A DNA stretch of 64,000 nt from Streptomyces megasporus (lineage in GTDB: Bacteria; Actinomycetota; Actinomycetes; Streptomycetales; Streptomycetaceae), in assembly GCF_000718985.1 (NCBI RefSeq), contig NZ_JODL01000019.1:42845-106844 (forward strand). Direction: 5' to 3'. Of the stretch, positions 17,762-27,875 are shown in pieces. Each line of letters begins with the position of its first letter. Positions within the stretch are counted from its first letter, which is position 1. Under the pieces are notes generated by a model, which did not search any database, was not told the origin of the DNA, and was given only the letters and a program-made list of their open reading frames with translations. The position numbers and the translations under genes are program-made.

Positions 17762-18439
17762 ATGACCCGAGTACTGCTCGCCGAGGACGACGCCTCCATC
17801 TCGGAGCCGCTGGCCCGTGCCCTCCGCCGTGAAGGGTACGAGGTCGAGGTGCGCGACAACGGCCCCGACGCCCTGGAAGCCGGAGAGCGCGGAGACGTCG
17901 ACCTGCTCGTGCTCGACCTCGGTCTGCCCGGCATGGACGGACTGGAGGTCTGTCGCCGGCTGCGCACCGGGGGGCACACCTTCCCGGTCCTGGTGCTGAC
18001 CGCCCGCGCCGACGAGGTGGACACCGTCGTCGGCCTGGACGCCGGCGCCGACGACTACGTCACCAAGCCGTTCCGGCTGGCCGAGCTGCTCGCCCGGGTG
18101 CGGGCCCTGCTGCGGCGCGGCGCGGTCGAGCCCGCCCAGCCCCCCGCGACCCACGGCGTGCGCATCGACGTCGAGTCGCACCGGGCGTGGATGGGGGACG
18201 AGGAGCTCCAGCTCACGGCGAAGGAGTTCGACCTGCTGCGGGTGCTGGTGCGCGACGCGGGCCGCGTCGTCACCCGCGAGCAGCTCATGCGCGAGGTCTG
18301 GGACACCACCTGGTGGTCGTCGACCAAGACCCTCGACATGCACATCTCCTGGCTGCGCAAGAAGCTCGGCGACGACGCGGCCAACCCCCGCTACATCGCC
18401 ACGGTCCGCGGCGTCGGCTTCCGCTTCGAGAAGGACTGA
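17762..18439 (+). CDS. OmpR-family response regulator
   Basis: 225-residue DNA-binding response regulator. Receiver domain (1-115) has the acidic pair AEDD, phospho-acceptor Asp in LLVLDLGLPGMDG, the Thr/Ser position LTARAD and the Lys in VTKPF. The C-terminal winged helix (about 130-223) shows LTAKEFDLLRVL and RGVGFRFEKD. It is followed 55 bp later by a histidine kinase gene, so both form a two-component system. Stimulus and regulon are unknown. The message appears leaderless. Confidence 0.95.
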   Translation: MTRVLLAEDDASISEPLARALRREGYEVEVRDNGPDALEAGERGDVDLLVLDLGLPGMDGLEVCRRLRTGGHTFPVLVLTARADEVDTVVGLDAGADDYVTKPFRLAELLARVRALLRRGAVEPAQPPATHGVRIDVESHRAWMGDEELQLTAKEFDLLRVLVRDAGRVVTREQLMREVWDTTWWSSTKTLDMHISWLRKKLGDDAANPRYIATVRGVGFRFEKD

Positions 18440-18444
18440 CCGCA

Positions 18445-18468
18445 CCCGGGGACCGGCCGGTCCCCGGG
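18445..18468 (+). terminator. Perfect 24-bp palindrome between regulator and kinase genes
   Basis: A 24-bp perfect palindrome of G and C plus a central A/T pair (18445-18468), beginning six bases after the response regulator stop. It could act as an attenuator that lowers kinase expression, or protect the regulator mRNA end. Role inferred. Confidence 0.5.
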
Positions 18469-18494
18469 ACACCTGGAAGGGCTGAGGCCGAGCC

Positions 18495-19781
18495 GTGCGC
18501 AGACGACTGATCAACTCCACGCTGGCCGTGGTTCTCGTCGTGATCGCCGTCTTCGGGATCTCGTTGGTCATCGTCGAGACCCGCACCATCGAGGGGAGCG
18601 CCCGCGAGAGCGTCCGCTCCGACGCCGCGCGGCTGGTCTCGGTCGTCGAGAGCCGCCTGGTCGCCGAGGAACGGGTGACGGCCGAGTCCATGCGCACCCA
18701 GGTGCCCGGGGATCGTCACGTCCGCATCGAGCTGCCCGGCCGGCCCTCCATCGAGCTGGGCGAACGTCCTGACGGCGATGTCATCGAGGGGCACGCGACC
18801 GGCGCCGACGGCCTGTCCGTCACCGTCCGACTCCCCAGCAGCGAGGTCCGCGCCGAGGTGGGCCGGACCTTGCTGATCATCCTGGCGGTGTCGCTGCTCG
18901 CGGTGATCGCCGCGGTGCTCCTGGCGGTGCGGCAGGCCCGCCGGGTCGCGGCCCCGCTCACCGACCTCGCCGAGACCGCCGAGCGGCTCGGCTCCGGCGA
19001 CCCGCGCCCCAGGCACCGCCGCTACGGCGTGCCCGAACTGGACCGGGTGGCGGACGTGCTGGACGCCAGCGCCGAGCGGATCGGCCGGATGCTCACCGCC
19101 GAGCGCCGGCTGGCCGCGGACGCCTCCCACCAGCTCCGCACCCCGCTGACGGCGCTCTCCATGCGGCTGGAGGAGATCGTCACGGCGGCCGACGCCGCCG
19201 ACGCCGCGCCGACCACCGACAAGACCGCCACCGCCACCATCCGGGAGGAGGCGATGATCGGCCTGGCCCAAGTGGAGCGGCTGACCGACGTGGTGCAGCG
19301 GCTGCTGACCAACTCGCGCGACCCCCGCTCGGGCTCGGCGGTGGGCTTCGACCTGGACGAGGTGGTCAAACAGCAGATCGAGGAGTGGCGCCCGGCCTAC
19401 CGCAAGGCCGGGCGGGCCATCGTCCGCTCCGGCCGGAAGGGCATGCGGGCGGTGGGCACCCCCGGCGCGGTGGCGCAGGTGCTCGCCACGCTCATCGAGA
19501 ACGCCCTGATGCACGGTGACGGCGCGGTCGCCCTGCGCACCCGCATCGCCGGCAACCAGGCGGTGATCGAGGTGACGGACGAGGGACCGGGCGTCGACCC
19601 GGCGTTGGGCGCGCGGGTCTTCGAGCGCACGGTCAGCGGGCGCAACTCCACGGGGTTGGGCCTGGCCGTCGCCCGCGACCTGGCGGAGGCGGACGGCGGC
19701 CGACTGGAGCTACTTCAGCAGCACCCGCCGGTCTTCGCGCTCTTCCTCAGCCGCGACACCGACGACCCGGCCGCCGGCTGA
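18495..19781 (+). CDS. Sensor histidine kinase
   Basis: 428-residue membrane kinase. One transmembrane segment at about 8-28, an extracytoplasmic sensor of about 100 residues, a second segment at about 118-140, a HAMP-like linker, the H-box ADASHQLRTPLTAL, N-box TLIENALMHG, G1 VTDEGPGVDP and G2 STGLGLAVARDL. The H-box uses HQLRTP, common in actinobacterial kinases. GTG at 18495 has GAGG seven bases upstream. It pairs with the response regulator upstream. Its last 72 bases overlap the 3' end of the GtrA gene on the opposite strand. Confidence 0.94.
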   Translation: MRRRLINSTLAVVLVVIAVFGISLVIVETRTIEGSARESVRSDAARLVSVVESRLVAEERVTAESMRTQVPGDRHVRIELPGRPSIELGERPDGDVIEGHATGADGLSVTVRLPSSEVRAEVGRTLLIILAVSLLAVIAAVLLAVRQARRVAAPLTDLAETAERLGSGDPRPRHRRYGVPELDRVADVLDASAERIGRMLTAERRLAADASHQLRTPLTALSMRLEEIVTAADAADAAPTTDKTATATIREEAMIGLAQVERLTDVVQRLLTNSRDPRSGSAVGFDLDEVVKQQIEEWRPAYRKAGRAIVRSGRKGMRAVGTPGAVAQVLATLIENALMHGDGAVALRTRIAGNQAVIEVTDEGPGVDPALGARVFERTVSGRNSTGLGLAVARDLAEADGGRLELLQQHPPVFALFLSRDTDDPAAG

Positions 19782-20225
19782 ACCGCCGCGGAAGACCCAG
19801 GTGCGGTAGGACCAGAAGCGGAAGACGGTGGCGATGCCGAGCCCCACGACGTTCTTGGCGATGTTGTCGGCGAGCGGCGAGGTGAAGCCCAGACCGTAGT
19901 GCGAGATCGCCAGGGCGCCGTTCTCGATCACCAGGCCGACGCCGCTGAACAGCAGGAAGAGCCCGGCCTCGCGGGACATCCCGCTCTTGTCGCTGTGCCG
20001 GTACGTCCAGTAGCGGTTGCCCAGGTAGTTGGTCGCGATGGCCACCGCCGTGGCTATCACCCCCGACCGCACCGGGGCCAGGTCCAGACCTCGGATGCAG
20101 AGGTTGAAGACCGCGACGTTGACGAGGAAGCCCAGGGCGCCCACCGTGCCGAACTTGGCGGCCTCGCGTCGGAGCCGCCGGAGGCGGGCGCCCAGTGCGC
20201 ACCGTTCGTCCTTGGAGATCCCCAT
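19710..20225 (-). CDS. GtrA-family membrane protein
   Basis: 171-residue protein with four predicted membrane segments and the GtrA signature: FGTVGALGFLVNVAVF near the start, then NYLGNRYWTYRH, and RFWSYRTWVF close to the end. GtrA-like proteins are proposed to flip or handle lipid-linked sugars for cell-surface polysaccharides. ATG at 20225 fits the family start; no strong ribosome binding site is seen. The charged C-terminal tail (GVAAEEEREDRR) is encoded opposite the 3' end of the kinase gene. Context in a region rich in wall glycan genes supports an envelope role. Confidence 0.88.
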   Translation of the reverse strand: MGISKDERCALGARLRRLRREAAKFGTVGALGFLVNVAVFNLCIRGLDLAPVRSGVIATAVAIATNYLGNRYWTYRHSDKSGMSREAGLFLLFSGVGLVIENGALAISHYGLGFTSPLADNIAKNVVGLGIATVFRFWSYRTWVFRGGSAGGRVVGVAAEEEREDRRVLLK

Positions 20226-20360
20226 GGAGAAGCGCTGCCCCGTTCCGCCGGCCCACGCCGGCCGTGTGTCGGCTTCCGTGGCCCGCCATGCTATCCGCGG
20301 CGGCGGCCACGGCTCTACGCCGGACGGGGTACCCCGCCGTTCGGTGGATAGGCTACGACC

Positions 20361-21500
20361 GTGACATTTCCTGTGATCGGCATGGTCGGCGGCGGTCAGC
20401 TCGCGCGGATGACCCATGAGGCGGGCATCCCCCTCGGAGTCAGGTTCAGGCTGCTCAGCGACACCCCACAGGACTCCGCGGCCCAAGTGGTCCGCGACGT
20501 CGTCGTCGGCGACTACCGCGACCTGGACACGCTGCGTGACTTCGCCCGGGGCTGTGACGTGATCACCTTCGACCACGAGCACGTCCCGACCGAGCACCTG
20601 CGCGCCCTGGAGGCGGAGGGCGTCCCGGTGCGGCCCGGCCCCGACGCGCTGGTCCACGCCCAGGACAAGGGCGTGATGCGGGCGCGGCTCACCGAGATCG
20701 GCGTGCCGTGCCCCCGGCACCGCATCGTGGCGGACCCGGCGGACGTGGCGCGGTTCGCGGACGAGGTCGGGGGTTGGCCGGTCGTCCTCAAGACCGTCCG
20801 CGGCGGCTACGACGGCAAGGGCGTGTGGCTGGTGGGCTCCGAGGAGGAGGCGGCCGACCCCTTCCGGGCGGGCGTGCCGGTGCTGGCCGAGGAGAAGGTC
20901 GACTTCGTCCGCGAGCTGGCGGCCAACGTGGTGCGCTCCCCGCACGGCCAGGCCGTGGCCTACCCGGTGGTGGAGTCGATCCAGGTGAACGGCGTCTGCG
21001 ACACCGTGATCGCCCCGGCCCCGAACCTCTCCTCAGAACTGTCCGGCCGGGCCCAGGAGCTGGCCCTGACGGTGGCCCGTGAGTTGGACGTCGTCGGACA
21101 CCTGGCGGTCGAGCTGTTCGAGACCGGCGACGGCCGCGTCCTGGTCAACGAGCTGGCCATGCGCCCCCACAACAGCGGCCACTGGACTCAGGACGGCGCG
21201 GTCACCTCGCAGTTCGCCAACCACCTGCGGGCCGTCCTCGACCTCCCGCTCGGCGACCCGCGCCCGCGCGCGCCGTGGACGGTGATGGTCAACGTGCTCG
21301 GCGGCGACTACCCCGACATGTACCAGGGTTACCTGCACTGCATGGCCCGCGATCCGCGGTTGAAGATCCACATGTACGGCAAGGACGTGAGGCCCGGCCG
21401 CAAGGTGGGCCACGTCACCACCTACGGCGACGATCTGGCGGACGTCCGCGAGCGTGCCGCCCACGCCGCCGCCTACCTGCGAGGGACCATCACCGAATGA
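20361..21500 (+). CDS. purK: 5-(carboxyamino)imidazole ribonucleotide synthase
   Basis: ATP-grasp enzyme converting AIR, bicarbonate and ATP to N5-CAIR in purine synthesis. The 379-residue protein has the N-terminal [15 protein letters not shown]ossmann-like loop, ATP-grasp motif [25 protein letters not shown], and the metal-binding region [16 protein letters not shown] -10-like TAGGCT (20349-20354) ends six bases before the GTG, so translation is probably leaderless. The gene overlaps purE by four bases (ATGA). Confidence 0.97.
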   Translation: MTFPVIGMVGGGQLARMTHEAGIPLGVRFRLLSDTPQDSAAQVVRDVVVGDYRDLDTLRDFARGCDVITFDHEHVPTEHLRALEAEGVPVRPGPDALVHAQDKGVMRARLTEIGVPCPRHRIVADPADVARFADEVGGWPVVLKTVRGGYDGKGVWLVGSEEEAADPFRAGVPVLAEEKVDFVRELAANVVRSPHGQAVAYPVVESIQVNGVCDTVIAPAPNLSSELSGRAQELALTVARELDVVGHLAVELFETGDGRVLVNELAMRPHNSGHWTQDGAVTSQFANHLRAVLDLPLGDPRPRAPWTVMVNVLGGDYPDMYQGYLHCMARDPRLKIHMYGKDVRPGRKVGHVTTYGDDLADVRERAAHAAAYLRGTITE

Positions 21501-22045
21501 GCAGCTCCCCCGAAACCGCCGCCCCCGTCGTGGGCATCGTCATGGGCTCCGACTCCGACTGGCCCGTCATGGAGGCCGCGGCCAAGGCCCTGGACGAGTT
21601 CGAGGTCCCCTACGAGGTGGACGTGGTCTCCGCGCACCGGATGCCGCACGAGATGATCGCCTACGGCGACCGGGCCGCCGGCCGCGGGCTGAAGGCGATC
21701 GTCGCGGGCGCCGGGGGAGCGGCCCACCTGCCGGGCATGCTGGCCTCCGTCACCCCGCTGCCGGTGATCGGCGTGCCGGTGCCGCTGTCGCACCTGGACG
21801 GCATGGACTCCCTGCTGTCCATCGTCCAGATGCCCGCCGGGGTCCCCGTCGCCACGGTCTCGGTCGGCGGCGCCCGCAACGCCGGGCTGCTCGCCGTGCG
21901 GATGCTGGCGGCTCACGACCCGGACCTGCGGGAGCGGATGGAGCGCTTTCAGGCGGAGTTGAAGGAACAGGCCGAGGAGAAGGGGCGCCGGCTGCGGGCC
22001 AAGGTCGCCGCGGGCGACGCGGGCTTCGGCTTCGGGGGGAAGTGA
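21497..22045 (+). CDS. purE: 5-(carboxyamino)imidazole ribonucleotide mutase
   Basis: 182-residue class I PurE that moves the carboxylate of N5-CAIR to give CAIR. Seen are the substrate-binding [13 protein letters not shown], the active-site [11 protein letters not shown], and [11 protein letters not shown]. Its requirement for N5-CAIR matches the PurK just upstream. ATG at 21497 overlaps the purK stop. The C-terminus has an extra Lys/Glu-rich helix and a Gly-rich tail. The dipeptidase gene begins one base after its stop. Confidence 0.97.
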   Translation: MSSSPETAAPVVGIVMGSDSDWPVMEAAAKALDEFEVPYEVDVVSAHRMPHEMIAYGDRAAGRGLKAIVAGAGGAAHLPGMLASVTPLPVIGVPVPLSHLDGMDSLLSIVQMPAGVPVATVSVGGARNAGLLAVRMLAAHDPDLRERMERFQAELKEQAEEKGRRLRAKVAAGDAGFGFGGK

Positions 22046-22046
22046 G

Positions 22047-23243
22047 GTGGCCCACACCGATGAGTCGCGGGAGCGGGCCCGCGCGCTGCTGGCCGCCCAC
22101 CCCGTCGTCGACGGCCACAACGACCTGCCGTGGGCGCTGCGCGAGCAGGTCGCCTACGACCTCGACCGGCGCGACATCGCGGCCGACCAGTCGGCCCATC
22201 TGCACACCGACATCCCGCGGTTGCGGGCGGGCGGGGTGGGGGCGCAGTTCTGGTCCGTCTACGTGCGCACGGACCTGACCGGCGACGCCGCCGTCAGCGC
22301 CTGCCTGGAACAGATCGACGTGGTGCGGCGACTGGCCGACCGTTACCCGGACGACCTGCGCCTCGCCTTCACCGCCGACGACATGGAGGCGGCCCGCGCC
22401 GAGGGCCGCATCGCCTCCCTGATGGGTGCCGAGGGCGGCCACTCCATCAACAACTCCCTCGCCACGCTGCGCGCCCTGTACCGCCTGGGGGTGCGCTACA
22501 TGACGCTCACCCACAACGACACCATCGACTGGGCGGATTCGGCCACCGACACCCCCCGCCACGACGGACTGACCCGTTTCGGCGAGGAGGTCGTGCGGGA
22601 GATGAACCGGCTGGGGATGCTGGTGGACCTCTCCCATGTGGCGCCCGCCACCATGCGCGACGCGCTGCGGGTCTCCACGGCGCCCGTGATCTTCTCGCAC
22701 TCCTCCGCCCGCGCGGTGTGCGACCACCCGCGCAACGTCCCCGACGACGTCCTGGAGAGCCTGGCGGCCAACGGCGGTGTGGCGATGGCCACATTCGTGC
22801 CGAAGTTCGTCCTCCCCGCCGCCGTCGCCTGGACCGAGGCGGCCGACGAGAACATGCGCGCCCACGGCCTGCACCCCCTGGACGGCACGGAGAGGGGCCG
22901 GGAGGTCCAACGGGCCTTCGAGGAGGCCCATCCGCGCCCGATCGCGACGGCGGCGACGGTCGCCGACCACCTGGACCACATGCGCGAGGTCGCGGGCATC
23001 GACCACATCGGCATCGGCGGCGACTTCGACGGCACGGCCTTCACCCCGTCCGACCTGAGCGACGTGTCCGGATACCCGAACCTGGTGGCCGAGTTGCTGG
23101 ACCGCCGTTGGTCCGAGACCGACCTGGCCAAGCTCACCTGGCGGAACGCCGTGCGGGTGCTCCGTGACGCGGAGGCCGTCGCCAGGGACGAACAGGCCCG
23201 GCGCGGCCCGTCGATCGCCCGCATCGAGCAGCTCGACGCGTGA
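22047..23243 (+). CDS. Membrane dipeptidase (M19, renal dipeptidase family)
   Basis: 398-residue Zn dipeptidase. Binuclear metal ligands are seen in [11 protein letters not shown] (His, Asp), the bridging Glu in MGAEGGHSI, and His in VDLSHV and [15 protein letters not shown] carries the late Asp. No signal peptide is seen, so it is probably cytoplasmic despite the family name. GTG at 22047 starts right after purE, with GGGGGGA upstream, so it is likely the third gene of the purKE operon although no pathway link is obvious. Substrate could be L-D or L-L dipeptides. Confidence 0.93.
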   Translation: MAHTDESRERARALLAAHPVVDGHNDLPWALREQVAYDLDRRDIAADQSAHLHTDIPRLRAGGVGAQFWSVYVRTDLTGDAAVSACLEQIDVVRRLADRYPDDLRLAFTADDMEAARAEGRIASLMGAEGGHSINNSLATLRALYRLGVRYMTLTHNDTIDWADSATDTPRHDGLTRFGEEVVREMNRLGMLVDLSHVAPATMRDALRVSTAPVIFSHSSARAVCDHPRNVPDDVLESLAANGGVAMATFVPKFVLPAAVAWTEAADENMRAHGLHPLDGTERGREVQRAFEEAHPRPIATAATVADHLDHMREVAGIDHIGIGGDFDGTAFTPSDLSDVSGYPNLVAELLDRRWSETDLAKLTWRNAVRVLRDAEAVARDEQARRGPSIARIEQLDA

Positions 23244-23280
23244 CGCGGACAACAAAACCGCCTCCGGTGACGCACATCAC

Positions 23281-23330
23281 GAGCGGGGCCTCCACGATCG
23301 TCGCACTCCGTGCGGCCGGAGGCCCCGCTC
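23281..23330 (+). terminator. Terminator after the dipeptidase gene
   Basis: Perfect 13-bp stem GAGCGGGGCCTCC / GGAGGCCCCGCTC with a 24-base loop, 38 bp after the stop codon. Confidence 0.75.
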
Positions 23331-23533
23331 CGTCATTCGCGCTGGTCGAGCGCTCGCCTGAAAGCCCGTCAGGGAACGAAGATCGTCGCTCTGGGAGACG
23401 GTCCCGTGGCCCAAGGTCACAAATGAGACGTAGGCAATAGCTGTGAAACGGGCGTCCGGTGACCCATCGGCTTGTAGCGGCGGAAACGATGTGTTTACGG
23501 TTCTGGCCGCGTCGCACGAACGTGCGGCGGCCC

Positions 23534-25092
<1,559 letters not shown>

Positions 25093-25147
25093 GCCGAGTC
25101 GACCGGTCCGACACGGACCGTGTGACCCCCTCTTCGAGGACAGCGCG

Positions 25148-25195
25148 AGGCGGGCGGGGCGCGGAGTGTTCCCACACTTCGCTCCCCGCCCGCCT
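25148..25195 (+). terminator. Terminator after the wall hydrolase gene
   Basis: A 21-bp nearly perfect stem (25148-25168 / 25175-25195) with a 6-base loop, 55 bp after the stop. Confidence 0.8.
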
Positions 25196-25268
25196 TGTCC
25201 TTTCCGCGGCCCCCGCTTCCCCGGCCTGCCCTCGCCGTTCCCCCGCAGCCGGGTCGGTCGCCGCCGGG

Positions 25269-25652
25269 TCAGTCGACGCAGAGGCAGAAGGGGTGCCCCG
25301 CCGGGTCCCGGTAGACCCGGAAGTCGCGCTTGCCGCCGTCGTCGCCCTCGAGGAGTTCCGCCCCGAGTTCCAGCACCTCCCGCTCGGCCGCGTCCAACTC
25401 CTCCCGCGGCACGTAGAAGTCGAGGTGGAACTGCTGGGAGCGCTCGGCGCTCGGCCACGTGGGCGGCACGTGGCCGGGGGCCTCCTGGAAGGCCAGCGTC
25501 CGGCCTTTCAGCTCGCCCGAGTCGAACGTCACCTCGATCCAGCGCCCCTCGCCCTCGACCTTCCCGCCCAGCATGCGCGCGTAGAAGTCGGCGAGCCTCC
25601 CCGGCTCCGGGCAGTCCAGTACGACGACGGCCCCCAACGCGGTGATGGCCAT
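25269..25652 (-). CDS. VOC (glyoxalase/bleomycin resistance) superfamily protein
   Basis: 127-residue single-module VOC protein with two beta-alpha-beta-beta-beta repeats: VVVLDCPEPGRLADFYARML at the start, HLDFYVP in the middle and RVYRDPAGHPFCLCV at the end. The family includes metal-dependent isomerases and dioxygenases and antibiotic-binding proteins; the function cannot be assigned. ATG at 25652 has GGAGG six bases upstream on the minus strand; the longer frame to 25709 lacks family similarity. It is divergent from a CGNR-type regulator across a region of GGTAAC half-sites. Confidence 0.85.
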   Translation of the reverse strand: MAITALGAVVVLDCPEPGRLADFYARMLGGKVEGEGRWIEVTFDSGELKGRTLAFQEAPGHVPPTWPSAERSQQFHLDFYVPREELDAAEREVLELGAELLEGDDGGKRDFRVYRDPAGHPFCLCVD

Positions 25653-25692
25653 GGTGCTTCCTCCTGTGCCGTGGTGTCCGTATCCGAGCCTC

Positions 25693-25753
25693 GTTACCCC
25701 TTGAAGCAAGCAACCGGTAACGAGTTACCTCATGATGGCCCTAAGGCGGTAAC
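25693..25753. promoter_or_regulatory. Four-half-site GGTAAC operator
   Basis: GTTACC (25693-25698), GGTAAC (25716-25721), GTTACC (25724-25729) and GGTAAC (25748-25753) lie in alternating orientation; the inner pair forms GGTAACGAGTTACC, and the outer ones are placed almost symmetrically (17 and 18 bases away). The last half-site touches the GTG of the CGNR gene. Such a layout suggests cooperative binding by a dimeric regulator controlling both divergent genes. Confidence 0.6.
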
Positions 25754-26368
25754 GTGGCAAGGGTGGAACAGCCCGAGGAGCGAGATCCCACACCACCGGC
25801 GCTCCGCCTGGTGCGGGACCTGATCAACACCCTGGACGTGGGGGCGGGCACCGACGCCCTCGCCACCCCGGACGGCCTCGCCGCGTTCGCGCACGACCAC
25901 GGGTTGACCGGACTCGGACTGGACAAACGCGATGTCCCGGACGTCGTCCGGCTGCGGGAGGGGCTGCGCGCCGCCTGCCTGGCCCACACGGGCGCGACGG
26001 CGCCCGAGGAGGCGGCGGCCGACCTGGCCGCGCTGCTGCGCCGCGCACCGCTCGTCCTGGCCGTCGACGAGGAAGGGACGGCGTCACTCGGACCCGCCGA
26101 CGTCCTCCCGGGCGCCGCGGCGTTCACCGCCCGGATCGCCGTCGCCGTCGCGACCGCCGCCGGCGACGGGACCTGGAGCCGCCTCAAGGTGTGCGAGGCG
26201 CACGACTGCCGCTGGGCGTACTACGACAGGAGCCCGGCCGGCCGCAGGCGCTGGTGCACCATGGCCGTCTGCGGCAGCCGGGCGAAGATGCGGACGTACC
26301 GCGCGCGGCGGTCGCCCGGGAACCGGGCCCCGGGAACGGGGAGCCCCGGCGAGGAGACGGGCGGCTAG
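25754..26368 (+). CDS. CGNR zinc-finger/ABATE-domain protein, putative regulator
   Basis: 204-residue protein with an N-terminal ABATE-type helical domain (about 15-135; LRLVRDLINTLD) and a C-terminal CGNR zinc finger (about 145-190) with cysteines in CEAHDCRWAYYD and RRWCTMAVCGSRAK, where the CGNR motif reads CGSR. Families of this design are regarded as stress-related transcription regulators. Start is GTG at 25754; a second in-frame GTG at 25763 is an alternative. The GGTAAC repeats upstream make autoregulation plausible. Its stop codon overlaps that of the convergent ugd gene in the palindrome CTAG. Confidence 0.88.
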   Translation: MARVEQPEERDPTPPALRLVRDLINTLDVGAGTDALATPDGLAAFAHDHGLTGLGLDKRDVPDVVRLREGLRAACLAHTGATAPEEAAADLAALLRRAPLVLAVDEEGTASLGPADVLPGAAAFTARIAVAVATAAGDGTWSRLKVCEAHDCRWAYYDRSPAGRRRWCTMAVCGSRAKMRTYRARRSPGNRAPGTGSPGEETGG

Positions 26369-27705
26369 GCCGTCGGACGGCCCAGCGCGCGGAAGGACCA
26401 GCCCGCCTTCCGCCACAGCTCCGGATCGAGGGTGTTGCGGCCGTCCAGGATGCGCCGCCGGGCCACGGACTCGCCCAGCACCTGCGGGTCCAGCTCCCGG
26501 AACTCGCGCCACTCCGTCAGGTGCAGCACCACGTGCGCGCCCCGAACCGCCTCCGACGCGCTGTCGGCGTACCCCAGGGTGGGGAAGACCCGTCGGGCGT
26601 TCTCCATCCCCTTGGGGTCGTAGACCGTCACCTGGCCGCCCTGGAGGTGGATCTGCCCGGCCACGTTCAGCGCGGGCGAGTCCCGGACGTCGTCGGAGTC
26701 GGGCTTGAAGGTCGCCCCCAGCACCGCCACCCGCTGCCCCAGGAAGGTGCCGCCGACCGTCTCGCGGGCCAGCTCCACCATGTGGGAGCGGCGACGCATG
26801 TTGATCGAGTCGACCTCGCGGAGGAACGTCAGCGCCTGGTCGGCGCCCAGCTCGCCCGCCCGCGCCATGAACGCCCGGATGTCCTTGGGCAGGCAGCCAC
26901 CGCCGAAGCCGATGCCGGCGCGCAGGAACTTCCGCCCGATCCGGTCGTCGTACCCGATCGCCTCCGCCAGCTTCACCACGTCGCCGCCGGCCGCCTCGCA
27001 GACCTCGGCCATGGCGTTGATGAAGGAGATCTTGGTCGCCAGGAAGGAGTTGGCCGCCGTCTTCACCAGCTCGGCGGTGGGGAAGTCGGTGACGACGAAC
27101 GGCGAACCCTCCGACACCGGCTTGGCGTACACCTGGCGCAGCAGCTCCTCCGCGCGCTCCGAGCGCACCCCCACCACGATGCGGTCGGGGTGGAGGGTGT
27201 CCTCGACCGCGAAGCCCTCGCGCAGGAACTCCGGGTTCCACGCCAGCTCCGCCGCCTCGCCCGCCGGGGCCAGCTCCGCCAGCCGCCGCGCCAGCCGGTC
27301 CGCGCTGCCGACCGGCACGGTCGACTTCCCGACCACCAGGGTCGGCCGCGTCAGGTGCGGGGCCAGCGAGTCCACCGCGCTGTCCACGTAGGACATGTCA
27401 CAGGCGTACTCGCCCTGCTTCTGGGGAGTGTTCACGCAGACGAAGTGGACGTCGCCGAACGCGCCCACCTCCTCCCAGGAGTCGGTGAAGCGCAGCCGCC
27501 CGGTCGAACCCTCCACACCGACGACGTGGCGGCGCAGCAGCTCCTCCAGTCCCGGCTCGTACATCGGGGCCCGCCCTTGGGTCAGAGCCTCGATCTTCTC
27601 GGGCACCACGTCCAGGCCGAGCACCTCGAAACCCAGTTCGGCCATGGCGGCGGCGTGCGTCGCGCCGAGGTAGCCGGTGCCGATCACGGTGATTCTGAGG
27701 GACAT
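26365..27705 (-). CDS. ugd: UDP-glucose 6-dehydrogenase
   Basis: 446-residue NAD+-dependent enzyme oxidising UDP-glucose twice to UDP-glucuronate, a precursor of acidic wall polysaccharides. N-terminal Rossmann motif VIGTGYLGATHA, the central NPEFLREGFAVED, the catalytic cysteine in GFGGGCLPKDI, and the C-terminal GATFKPDSDDVRDSP are all visible. ATG at 27705 is chosen (GGGAG seven bases upstream); the family N-terminus starts there. UDP-N-acetylmannosamine dehydrogenase is the closest alternative. The neighbourhood of wall-polymer ligases supports a role in envelope glycans. Confidence 0.93.
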   Translation of the reverse strand: MSLRITVIGTGYLGATHAAAMAELGFEVLGLDVVPEKIEALTQGRAPMYEPGLEELLRRHVVGVEGSTGRLRFTDSWEEVGAFGDVHFVCVNTPQKQGEYACDMSYVDSAVDSLAPHLTRPTLVVGKSTVPVGSADRLARRLAELAPAGEAAELAWNPEFLREGFAVEDTLHPDRIVVGVRSERAEELLRQVYAKPVSEGSPFVVTDFPTAELVKTAANSFLATKISFINAMAEVCEAAGGDVVKLAEAIGYDDRIGRKFLRAGIGFGGGCLPKDIRAFMARAGELGADQALTFLREVDSINMRRRSHMVELARETVGGTFLGQRVAVLGATFKPDSDDVRDSPALNVAGQIHLQGGQVTVYDPKGMENARRVFPTLGYADSASEAVRGAHVVLHLTEWREFRELDPQVLGESVARRRILDGRNTLDPELWRKAGWSFRALGRPTA

Positions 27706-27819
27706 GGAGTGCTCCCGGGAGAAGGGCGAGGTGCTGCCCGCGAGCATAACCGGCCGTGTCGTGGCCAGTGTCGGCAAAGTCATGTATCCAGGGGGGAGCC
27801 TTGGGGGAGGGCCCCGCAC

Positions 27820-27848
27820 TAGAATCGTGTTACTTAACGGTAGTTAGC
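27820..27848 (+). promoter_or_regulatory. Promoter and possible operator of the acyl-CoA dehydrogenase gene
   Basis: A -10-like TAGAAT is at 27820-27825; the -35 is unclear. Right after it, TAAC-N4-GTTA (27835-27846) is a small inverted repeat in the AT-rich stretch TTAACGGTAGTTAG, placed as a repressor site would be. Confidence 0.35.
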
Positions 27849-27875
27849 AGAACCGCACTCAGGGAGTGAGACACC

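Noticed and set aside
26364..26368. Frameshift at the end of the CGNR gene
   Set aside because: The convergent ugd and CGNR stop codons simply share the palindrome CTAG; both reading frames end normally.
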